A stretch of DNA of 64,000 bases from Planctomycetota bacterium (GTDB lineage Bacteria; Planctomycetota; PUPC01; JACPCR01). The position numbers and the translations under genes were made by a program. This document shows positions 17,988 through 25,351 of this stretch, one piece after another (within the stretch, counting starts at the first letter, position 1; each line of letters starts with the position of its first letter). Location: assembly GCA_016179685.1 (NCBI GenBank), contig JACPCR010000072.1, positions 1-64,000 of the forward strand. Direction: 5' to 3'. The notes beneath the pieces are model-generated. The model worked only from the letters and a program-made list of their open reading frames with translations. It searched no databases and was not told the DNA's origin.

Positions 17988-18116
17988 ACCGACGAGTAAC
18001 TTCTCAACAAGTTCGAGCTCATCGCTCGCCCGTTATCTCTAACACTTTGTTTTACAGCAACTTGTATATGCGACTGTCTCAACTTGCCCGAACTTATTGA
18101 GAAGTTACACCGACGA
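17988..18116. mobile_element. 113-bp MITE-like element, copy 2, with 8-bp target-site duplication
   Basis: The element spans 17996-18108 with termini GTAACTTCTCAACAAGTTCG and CGAACTTATTGAGAAGTTAC. It is flanked on both sides by the direct repeat ACCGACGA (17988-17995 and 18109-18116). GTAA ends and 8-bp duplications are hallmarks of IS66-family elements, so this looks like a non-autonomous IS66 derivative. The preserved duplication argues for relatively recent insertion. Confidence 0.9.
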
Positions 18117-18387
18117 TTGCTAACTGCTTAGCGAACATCCCTCTGCCGCCCTTCCCAAACTTGTCCCTATGGGAGGGGTCTTCGATACAGGGCTTCATGG
18201 AGACATTCGCCTGTCATCCCAGGGCGGCGCTTCGCTTGACCTGGCTATTCCATTTCGCCCGCTTCGGGGCTCTTCTGAGATGATGAACAGGGAAGATTCA
18301 CTGAGTTCTTACGACGATTCTAGTGCGGAAGGCATCGCCAGCAACTCGTCCAGGGCGGATGCACTCCCGAACGCGTGTACGAGTGAA
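18117..18387. repeat. Gene-free spacer with dispersed repeat
   Basis: 18150-18186 repeats the 5944-5980 element (CCCAAACTTGTCCCTATGGG, then AGGGGTCTTCGAT). Neighbouring fragments (TTTCGCCC..GGGGCT, GATTCACTGAGTTCTTACG) are also related to 5850-6040. This is a repeat-rich spacer downstream of the LacI-type gene, with no coding signal. Confidence 0.6.
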
Positions 18388-19404
18388 CTACGCCTTGGCG
18401 ACTCGCGCCGCCGCCGTCCGTCCCTCCATGAATTCGGTCTCCAGGATCAGCTTCCTCCGAGGGCCGTCAGGATTCTGAAGCCGCTGGTGCAGAAGATTCA
18501 CGGATTCGGCCCCAAGAGCTTCCAGGGGAAGCGCAACCGTGGTCAGGTCGTGGCCTCGGAGTCCACTGGGAACTGCGCCGTCAAAGCCGGTGACGCTCAT
18601 CTCGGCTGGAACCTGAACTCCCCGGCTTTCGAGCTCGTCGATGGCGCAGACGGCCATGTAGTCGTTGTAGGCCGCGATGGCGGTCACCGGTTCGGGCAGC
18701 GCCAGCACTTCATCGACCAGAAGCCGGGTGTCCACCGGATTGGCGGCAAAGGGTTTTTCGAACACGAGGAGCACTGGCGGGCTGGCATCCTCCAGGGCGA
18801 GTCCGGCGGCGAGTCCACGCCTCCTTTCCCGGGCCAGTGGCATCTCCGGCCCGATGAATGCCACTCGGCGATGCCCGAGTTGAGCAAGATGCCGGCCGAT
18901 CTTCCAAAACGCCGCCTCCTGGCCCACCGTCACCAAGTCCGCCTCCGGGATATCCCAGAACAGGCTGATCCAAGGTGTCGGGCACCCGACAGCACCCGAG
19001 GCGATTTCGAGGTCCCCCAGCAATCGAACAACACCATCGACCTGACCGCGGGACACGATGAGCGGGAGCTGGCCGATGGGATGGGTGATGAGGACCACCT
19101 CGCAGGCGATCTGGGCCGCTTGGGTCGAGAGCCCTTTGAAGAACCGGCCTGAAAAGCTGAATTCATCCAGGCTGCCGGGGAGGATAGCACAAATGACCCT
19201 CGTCGTCTGGCTCAGGCCCAGAGCCTGGTGGCGCATGCTGCGTGCGGCGAAATTGGTATCCAGCGAGTAGCCGAGTTTTTTGGCCTCGGTGAGGATCGAC
19301 TTTCGGAGTTTCGGGTTGACTCCGGGCTTGCCATTGAGGGCTCTGGAGATGGTGCCTTGAGAGACATCGAGTTTTTTGGCGATCTCATGTTGTCCGAATG
19401 GCAT
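18388..19404 (-). CDS. LacI-family transcriptional regulator
   Basis: 338 residues, typical for the family. The N-terminal helix-turn-helix and hinge are clear: HEIAKKLDVSQGTISRALNG (6-25), then KKLGY and a hinge to the periplasmic-binding-protein-like effector domain from about 65. That domain contains GHRRVAFIGP and AYNDYMAVCAIDELESRG and ends in the usual LHQRL dimerisation region. It is divergent from the glycosidase-like gene at 19538. Two TACGTA-centred palindromes in the 133-bp shared spacer are probable operators, so it most likely represses that gene, and itself, until a sugar ligand binds. The ligand is unknown. Confidence 0.92.
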   Translation of the reverse strand: MPFGQHEIAKKLDVSQGTISRALNGKPGVNPKLRKSILTEAKKLGYSLDTNFAARSMRHQALGLSQTTRVICAILPGSLDEFSFSGRFFKGLSTQAAQIACEVVLITHPIGQLPLIVSRGQVDGVVRLLGDLEIASGAVGCPTPWISLFWDIPEADLVTVGQEAAFWKIGRHLAQLGHRRVAFIGPEMPLARERRRGLAAGLALEDASPPVLLVFEKPFAANPVDTRLLVDEVLALPEPVTAIAAYNDYMAVCAIDELESRGVQVPAEMSVTGFDGAVPSGLRGHDLTTVALPLEALGAESVNLLHQRLQNPDGPRRKLILETEFMEGRTAAARVAKA

Positions 19405-19413
19405 GCTTATTTC

Positions 19414-19426
19414 TCATACGTAATGA
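19414..19426. promoter_or_regulatory. Probable LacI-type operator, proximal to the regulator gene
   Basis: TCATACGTAATGA is a near-palindrome centred on TACGTA, 10 bp upstream of the regulator start. It shares its core with the site at 19487-19504 and could mediate autoregulation. Confidence 0.5.
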
Positions 19427-19462
19427 ATTACAAAATTTTACATTAAAATAGGTTAATTTCAA

Positions 19463-19491
19463 TTGACATAAATATTTCGACTTATTATTGT
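19463..19491 (+). promoter_or_regulatory. Promoter of the secreted glycosidase-like gene
   Basis: TTGACA (19463-19468) is a perfect -35. After a 17-bp spacer comes TATTGT (19486-19491), which is inside the operator palindrome. Repressor binding would therefore block the -10. Confidence 0.65.
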
Positions 19492-19504
19492 ATACGTATG
19501 CAAT
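19487..19504. promoter_or_regulatory. Probable LacI-type operator overlapping the -10 element
   Basis: ATTGTATACGTATGCAAT reads as an 18-bp inverted repeat with a single mismatched pair, centred on TACGTA. This is the length and symmetry expected of LacI/GalR-family operators. It lies 34 bp upstream of the glycosidase start. Confidence 0.7.
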
Positions 19505-19537
19505 ATCGAATTTCCAAACCCTCGTGAGGACCGCCCC

Positions 19538-22441
19538 ATGAAGTCGCATGGATTCCGGTTACTCGCCTTCAGCTTCATGCTCCCGACCCTTTATTCCGTC
19601 CGAGCCCAGGACGCGGCCATCGAGCCTTGGCGGCATGAACTTTACTCAAATTGGAAGAAGCTGCCTGAGCCGCCCATCACGCCTTATGACGGACCCTTCG
19701 GAGAAAGGGCCCGAGCTTTCATTGGAAAAACCGATCTGAATCATCCAGACAAGGCGGTGGCCCAGAACTGGTTGGCCCAGTACGATTGGACCCACACGGC
19801 GAAGGGTGGCGTCTACGATCCCAAGAAGGACCCTCGACCCATCAACACCGAGTTCGAGGCGGCCGTCCTGGATGACTGGAATCGCATGGGCTACAACTGC
19901 GCCTACAAGGGAAACTATTTCACTTTCATGGTCGGCAGCTTCTTGAAGGAAAGGGGTCTGCTCGGGGCGATCGACCAGACCCTGTTCGGCCAGAACGGAC
20001 CCCCGCCTCTGCAGTTCGACGGGAAGGAAGGAAGCCGCCAGCGGGAGGCCTGCGGCAGTTTCTTCCATCCCGAGAACTACAGGGCAGGGGTGGACGCCAT
20101 CACCGGCATGGGCCATTACTATGGCCATCACCTGTTCACCGTGAATCATCATCGCATCACTTGTTCCTGGGACGAAGTCGGCATGCGCACCCGCGCCCAG
20201 ATGGACTACCGGGACCCGATGCGGACGGAGTTCCGTAAGTTCTTGCGGGAAATATGGTTCGGCGACCAGTCTCCGGGCCAGGACTCGAACGGCGACGGGC
20301 GCACCTACAACGGGTTTACCGGCGAGAACCTGGCCAAGTGGGAGGAGGTCGAGCCCCTGCACGTCTCCCTCGATTGGACCGTGCCGGGCTGGTCCCCGGA
20401 CGGCGCCCGGACGTTCTCCCAGCAGCCCGACGTGGACCGAGCGATCTTCGACCAGCCGGGTCGATACAAGCTCCTCATCGATTTTCACCGCTACTTCACG
20501 TTCGAATTTTTCCGCCGCATCAACGAGGAGGCCTCTCAAAACATGAATCGGCTGGGTACTCCCGGCCGCGTCACCTGCTATCCTTTCGTCCAGCATTTCA
20601 TCATCTGGCCCGGGGCGAACCAGCGGCACGGAAACAGCTTCTACTGGTATCACCGTCTTGGCCCGGTGGTGAACGTCGAGCACTGTTGGCCTGAAGCGCC
20701 CGTCATGAACCTGAACTATGCCATCACGGATCGTCTGGCGCCGCGCTTCCAGAACGTGGTCATGGGATGGATATGGTTCTATTTCGGGAACGAGGGCTAC
20801 GACATGTACAACGGCCCGCACGACATCGATCGCGCGATGGCCCGGATGATGGGCCACGTCGTGGATGGGACCCACCACTGGCTCTACAGCCCACGCTACC
20901 GCAGCCGGGACAAGGCCCAGAGGCTTCAGATCGCCTACTGGCAGAATTTCCTGAAATTGCATTACCGCACCTTCCTCTCGAAGTCCGCCCTGCCGGCGCC
21001 CGAGATTGCCCTCCTCATGCCGGATTACACCGGCTACTTTTACCGGATGTTCCAGTATCCAAAGCAGGACTGGGGCTGGACTCCCGAAGCGTTCCAGAAT
21101 CTCCAGTATGGCTACCACATCTTGACGGAAGAGGAGCTGGAGCTGGACCCGAAGACCCTCGAGGGCTACAAGGCTCTTTACGTCGTCGGTTCCGAGTGGA
21201 CGACGCCGACGATTCGCGAGCGGGTGGCTGATTTCATACGGAAGGGAGGAGTCGTCTTCGCCAACGTGGACAGTCTCACCCTGGACATCCCGGCCGGCCG
21301 CCGCACTGACTTTCTGGAGAGGACCTTTGGAGTCAAACTCGTTCATCGCTACAAGAACTGTTTTTACCCCAGCACGCAGAGCGTCGAGGAGGCCGTCTGG
21401 GCGCTCGCGTTCGACCAGTGGGGAGGGCCCTTCAAGCTCCAGGGACACAAGGTGCACGAGTTGGATGACCCCCGGGCCTGGGCCAGTCTCTATCAGCGGA
21501 CGCCGGAGAAGGTTGTCACCGGGGAGGACGGGAAACCGAAGCAGCACGACAACGGCCAACCCGTGCGCCATCCGGACTGGAAAATGGTGCGGGATGAAAA
21601 GGGCCGGCTCGTCCGCGATGAGGAGGTCTGGAAGCAGCTCGACGCGGCCATGGCCGGGATGCCGAAGGAGGTCCGGGGCATCGCTCAGTCGCCTCTGGAC
21701 ATGCGGACGCCGCCGGAAATTCGCTATGCCCCTGAAGTGACCGGAGCGGGGCCCGCCCCTTCCTGGAGCGAGGTAGACGTCGCCGTCCCGGGCCCCGATG
21801 CCAGGCCCGTGGCCTGGTGGGGCGATCGCGTGTGCGGCATCGAGACCGACAGGACGGTCTGGCTCGGCATCCGGGAGGGGATGAACCTCCACGCGATCTC
21901 CTCGCGCCTATCCGCGCACCGGGCGACGGAGCCCTGCAATCCGTTCCCGGCGGAGATTCCGGAATCCTACGAGGCCCACCGGCCTTACGCGGAGGCGCTG
22001 GGCTACGCCGCCCGGAAGGCCGGTGTGACCCGCGCGGTCACTCTGACCCGGGGCGGCCGATTGCCCTGCAACCTCGAGGTCCTGCCGCGCGTGGACGAGA
22101 AAGGGACGTGGATGGTGATCGCCATCAATCATGATTCCACGGACGCGACCTACCAGGTGGAATTCGATCCCGGCCGCCTCAAAGGACTGAAGAGCCCGCT
22201 GGCCTGGAATCTCCTCCGGGAGGAAGCCATCGAGTCGGACACGGATGGCCGGTTCGACCTGGTGGTCGTCCCCTGGGGCGTCTCCGTCTTCCTGGTGGGG
22301 GAGACTGGCAACCTGGCCGAAATCCGAGCGGCCCAGGCCGAGCTGAACCGGAAGGACTTATCCGTGCCGAAGTATTTTGTCGACCGCCCTGCCCTCAACG
22401 AAGGCGAATGGGGCACTCCGATCCCGCCCATCGGAGATTAG
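19538..22441 (+). CDS. Secreted putative glycoside hydrolase with GH42-like architecture
   Basis: 967 residues with a signal peptide (cleavage near SVRAQ) and GAGG before the ATG. The N-terminal ~450 residues are Trp/Tyr/His-rich and compatible with a TIM-barrel glycosidase. Residues ~540-600 (ALYVVGSEWTTPTIRERV, FIRKGGVVFANVDSL) resemble the glutamine-amidotransferase-like trimerisation domain of GH42 beta-galactosidases. A C-terminal beta-rich domain (about 850-940) includes WMVIAINHDSTDATYQVEF. I cannot identify the catalytic acids with confidence, so the family is tentative. The divergent LacI-type regulator and operator indicate sugar-inducible polysaccharide or glycoside use outside the cytoplasm. 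Confidence 0.65.
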   Translation: MKSHGFRLLAFSFMLPTLYSVRAQDAAIEPWRHELYSNWKKLPEPPITPYDGPFGERARAFIGKTDLNHPDKAVAQNWLAQYDWTHTAKGGVYDPKKDPRPINTEFEAAVLDDWNRMGYNCAYKGNYFTFMVGSFLKERGLLGAIDQTLFGQNGPPPLQFDGKEGSRQREACGSFFHPENYRAGVDAITGMGHYYGHHLFTVNHHRITCSWDEVGMRTRAQMDYRDPMRTEFRKFLREIWFGDQSPGQDSNGDGRTYNGFTGENLAKWEEVEPLHVSLDWTVPGWSPDGARTFSQQPDVDRAIFDQPGRYKLLIDFHRYFTFEFFRRINEEASQNMNRLGTPGRVTCYPFVQHFIIWPGANQRHGNSFYWYHRLGPVVNVEHCWPEAPVMNLNYAITDRLAPRFQNVVMGWIWFYFGNEGYDMYNGPHDIDRAMARMMGHVVDGTHHWLYSPRYRSRDKAQRLQIAYWQNFLKLHYRTFLSKSALPAPEIALLMPDYTGYFYRMFQYPKQDWGWTPEAFQNLQYGYHILTEEELELDPKTLEGYKALYVVGSEWTTPTIRERVADFIRKGGVVFANVDSLTLDIPAGRRTDFLERTFGVKLVHRYKNCFYPSTQSVEEAVWALAFDQWGGPFKLQGHKVHELDDPRAWASLYQRTPEKVVTGEDGKPKQHDNGQPVRHPDWKMVRDEKGRLVRDEEVWKQLDAAMAGMPKEVRGIAQSPLDMRTPPEIRYAPEVTGAGPAPSWSEVDVAVPGPDARPVAWWGDRVCGIETDRTVWLGIREGMNLHAISSRLSAHRATEPCNPFPAEIPESYEAHRPYAEALGYAARKAGVTRAVTLTRGGRLPCNLEVLPRVDEKGTWMVIAINHDSTDATYQVEFDPGRLKGLKSPLAWNLLREEAIESDTDGRFDLVVVPWGVSVFLVGETGNLAEIRAAQAELNRKDLSVPKYFVDRPALNEGEWGTPIPPIGD

Positions 22442-22489
22442 CGAAGGATAAGAACGACCAGTCCCCGGGCGTCCGCCATCGAGGTGTGG

Positions 22490-22563
22490 AGTCCCTGGTC
22501 CTCTGTTCCCCTTCTGCCCGCTCCTCGCTTCCCGCTTCCCGTTCCCGATATGCCCGTGGACTA
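22490..22563. repeat. Low-complexity GCTTCCCGCTTCC-type tract
   Basis: Pyrimidine-rich iterations (CTCCTCGCTTCCCGCTTCC and similar) lie between the glycosidase and the ATPase remnant. They are the reverse-strand form of the GAAGCGG family. Confidence 0.7.
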
Positions 22564-23252
22564 TCAATAAACCTCTCCCTCATGGAGTCGTTTCAGAAAC
22601 TCCAGGACAGGCAACACGTCCAGGCCATCGAAATGATACCCGCGCTCACCCGTATAGACCCCGAACATTTTTTCCACAACAATGTCGTCATGACCCCTCA
22701 GGGAACGCATCGGCTGCTCCCATTTTCTCTCCCATTTCTTGGACAGCTTGACCTCGATACAGACCACGTGAGGCGGTGAAACGCCCTGGCGATTCTTCGT
22801 CTCAACAACGAAATCGATCTCCGCACCGCTCCCCGTTCGGTAATAGGCAATGGGCCGCTCCTTGTTTTGCGTGTGATTGAAGACGCGCAGCTCATGGAAG
22901 ACCAGGGCCTCGAGGGCATTCCCCGCCCAGGCCCTCTCCAGGGGGTCCCGAAGGAGGCCCGCAGCCGCCCGGGCCACACCCGGGTCAAACCAGTAGAATT
23001 TTGAACGGGCCTGTTCACGAATCTTGACTTTGGGCCGGTAGGCGGGCAGGAAGTGGCCGAGGAGAGTGTCCTCCAGAATGGAAAAGTAAACGTCCACCGT
23101 GCTCCGAGGCACCGATGCATCTCGGGCGATGTCTTGTCCGTTGACGGCCTGCCCGTTAAGAAGACCGGCGATGCCGAGGAAACGTAGAAAAGGCGGCTGA
23201 TTCCGCACAATGCCCTCCTCTCTGATCTCCTCCTTCAGGAATTCATCAGAAG
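22564..23252 (-). pseudogene. DUF4143 C-terminal remnant of an AAA-type ATPase
   Basis: Family-like sequence starts at LKEEIREEGIVRNQPPFLRF and runs through VNGQDIARDASVPRSTVDVY, ILEDTLLGHFLPAYR, FYWFDPGVARAAAG and a restriction-endonuclease-like end (YYRTGSGAEIDFVVE, CIEVKLS). This is the whole DUF4143 half. The N-terminal P-loop ATPase domain (~200 residues in intact relatives) is missing. Upstream of about 23250 the open frame continues only through low-complexity repeat DNA to 23430. This is a truncated gene, broken at a repeat tract; translation of the remainder is uncertain. Confidence 0.75.
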
Positions 23253-23520
23253 AATGTCCCAAGAAGCAGGGAGCAAGCAGAAGGCCCCGGCTACCTTGTT
23301 GCCGTGGCGCCGCGTCATCTTTCCTCGCCCACACCGCCCCCACACCTTTATCCGCCTCCCATAGGGATGGGTCTGGCGGTCCCCCACACGCCCACACGCC
23401 CACACGCTCATTCTTTTCCAACTCTTCCACCTGGTCACCCCGTCACCCTGTTCCCCTGGTCCCCTGGCCCCCTGTTCCCCTGGTCCCCTGGCCCCCTGTT
23501 TGCCTGGGTCCTTCTTACAC
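23253..23520. repeat. Low-complexity composite repeat tract
   Basis: GAAGCAGGGAGCAAGCAGAA is followed by CCCACACGCCCACACGCCC, GTCACCCCGTCACCC and iterated CCCCTGGTCCCCTGGCCCCC. It contains the motif types seen elsewhere in one place and sits exactly where the DUF4143 gene loses its ATPase half. Confidence 0.8.
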
Positions 23521-23674
23521 TCAGTCGACCGGGCCTTTACTCGGTCCGATGACCGCGTTAAGCTCTTCGGACCGTTCGGGAACGCATACCCCCGCGGCAT
23601 CCCCGGCCGGCGGCCGTTCCGGTCCGCCGGTCCATCCCTGTTTTCTCCTGCATCCATCCAGAAAGGAAATGACC

Positions 23675-24454
23675 ATGCCGGAAAACCTTCTTTCCATCCG
23701 ACCGGGCAGCTTCGGGAAAGCCGCGGACCGTGCCTACGATGAGATGAAGAAAATTGGAATCCGTTACGCCGAGGTGTGCCTCCGCCACCCGAGCGAGGCG
23801 AAGGCGGAGAAGGCCCGGTACGAGAAGTTCGGCATCCGCGCGGGCAGCATTTCGGGCGTGCTCGACGTCCAGTCGCCGGAATGCGCCATGAAGTTCGAGC
23901 CGTGGGCGGCCGCCGGCCAGTGGCTCGACGCGCCCGTGATGTTCGTCAGCGTCAAGGCCGGGGACCTGGACCGCCGCATTGTTTACACCCGCCTTTATGA
24001 GTGCGGGGAGGTCGCCCGCCGCTACGGCATCACGGTGTGCCTCGAAACGCACCCGGACCTGGTCACCAACATGTCCGTCGGGCTCGAGACCATGAAGGGC
24101 GTGGACCATCCGAACGTGCGGATCAACTTCGACACGGCCAACATCTACTACTACAACGAGGGAATCGACGGGGTGAAGGAGCTGAAGAAGATTCGGGATT
24201 ACGTCGGAGCGATCCACCTGAAGGAGACGAACGGGAAGCCGAAGACCTGGTATTTCCCGACCTTTGGCGATCCGAAGGGGATTGTGAACTGGAAGGAGAC
24301 CTTTGCCCTGATGAACGAGCGCGGCTTCCACGGCCCGTTCACGATGGAGATCGAGGGGTGCGAGGGCGACGCCGAGCGCATGGGGCCCGAGGACTATATC
24401 AAGCGCGTTGCCGATTCCGTGGCCCACCTCCGCAAGCACAAGCTCGTGCCGTGA
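23675..24454 (+). CDS. Sugar-phosphate isomerase/epimerase-like TIM-barrel protein
   Basis: 259 residues from the second of two close ATGs, which has AAAGGA at the better spacing; the first is at 23669. The AP-endonuclease-2/xylose-isomerase-like fold is indicated by alternating strands with metal-ligand candidates: CLETHPD, RINFDTANIYYY, VGAIHLKETNG and MEIEG. In the family these Glu/Asp/His residues bind a divalent metal for keto-sugar isomerisation or epimerisation in the cytosol. Proximity to the glycosidase locus would fit sugar processing, but a repeat tract and a pseudogene separate them. The substrate is unknown. A second, distinct member is encoded at 40471-41274. Confidence 0.8.
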   Translation: MPENLLSIRPGSFGKAADRAYDEMKKIGIRYAEVCLRHPSEAKAEKARYEKFGIRAGSISGVLDVQSPECAMKFEPWAAAGQWLDAPVMFVSVKAGDLDRRIVYTRLYECGEVARRYGITVCLETHPDLVTNMSVGLETMKGVDHPNVRINFDTANIYYYNEGIDGVKELKKIRDYVGAIHLKETNGKPKTWYFPTFGDPKGIVNWKETFALMNERGFHGPFTMEIEGCEGDAERMGPEDYIKRVADSVAHLRKHKLVP

Positions 24455-24554
24455 GCTGCGGAGTCAGGCGCTTCCGTGTTCGATCGCGACCTGGCGCGAA
24501 GGGAAGCAGAGTGAATGCGTCGGCGTCTGAATCGCCGCGGTTTACGAAGCTTGG

Positions 24555-24825
24555 GGACTCGCTTCATTGTGACAGACAGAATCAAAATCGCTTTGAAGCA
24601 CGGAGTGCACGGAGAAAACCAGCAGGTTTTACTCCGAATCCCTCCGTGTCCTCCGTGGTTCACTTTAAGTTTGCATCCTCCCTATGATGAAAGTCCCTGC
24701 GCCTTAGTGGAGAATGAACAGTCTCCGTTTGGGGCATTCCAAACTTAAGGCGGGCGAAGCCCGCAACCCAACACGGATCGGAAAGGTGTCAGGGTTCAGG
24801 GTTCAGGAATCAACTGACACCCGAC
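24555..24825 (+). repeat. ~270-bp dispersed repeat, copy A
   Basis: The region from GAAGCTTGGGGACTCGC through CTCCGTGTCCTCCGTGGTTC, TGATGAAAGTCCCTGCGCC and GTTTGGGGCATTCCAAACTT to GTGTCAGGGTTCAGG recurs in inverse orientation at 35530-35815. It includes a GGCGGGCGAAGCCCGC hairpin. Open frames through it look incidental. Confidence 0.85.
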
Positions 24826-25351
24826 CAGCCTCCCGCTGGGGCAAGTCTGGCGGGACAGCTTTCAACTTCTCCACGCCTGCCTTCCGGCAGGCAGGCGGCG
24901 CGGAGAAGTGACACCCGAAGACTCTTTAACACTGGGAAAGGGGCAAAACGGAAGTGTTTGTGTAGAGGGCTTTTATCCGCGCGCGCGGTGTCATCTTAAT
25001 CCGTTCGGGGAGGACGAGCAGGTCAAGTCCATGAGGCATGGAGGCAGCCGAAGCCCTCACGGGCTTCGCTACGAAATTCAGGCCCGACACCCGGCGAACG
25101 CAGGCGAAGCCCTCCCTCCCGTAGGGACCCCGCCGGGAAACGGGACACATTCCGGGCTTCGCTATGAAATTCAGGCCCGACACCCGGCGAACGCAGGCGA
25201 AGCCCTCCGCAAGGGATCTTCGATTCCGGGCATCGGGGAAGCGCTGACGTGCTTCGCTACAAGAATCCGCGAAGCGCTGAATCATCATCGATTATGAAAT
25301 CGGGCGGGGCCGTCTCACCGACCCTATTGAGACGTTGCGGCGTGCGGCCCG
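24826..25351. repeat. Repeat-filled spacer with a 56-bp tandem direct repeat
   Basis: Two 56-bp copies with one mismatch occupy 25060-25115 and 25153-25208 (93-bp period), each containing CAGGCCCGACACCCGGCGAA. A partial echo occurs near 25249 and a related stretch at 49618-49665. Flanking sequence resembles 6978-7070. The spacing and unit number do not suit a CRISPR. No gene is visible. Confidence 0.75.

Noticed and set aside
23210-23674. N-terminal extension of the sugar isomerase-like protein
   Set aside because: The frame is open upstream, but the added residues come from the low-complexity tract, and a ribosome-binding site lies before the ATG at 23675.
25060-25208. Possible CRISPR-like repeat pair
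   Set aside because: Only two 56-bp units, a 37-bp gap that is itself repeat-derived, and no cas gene.
24908-25297. 129-codon open frame in the spacer downstream of the isomerase-like gene
   Set aside because: It is made of the tandem 56-bp repeat and neighbouring dispersed repeats, so the repeated peptide just mirrors repeat DNA. No ribosome-binding site.
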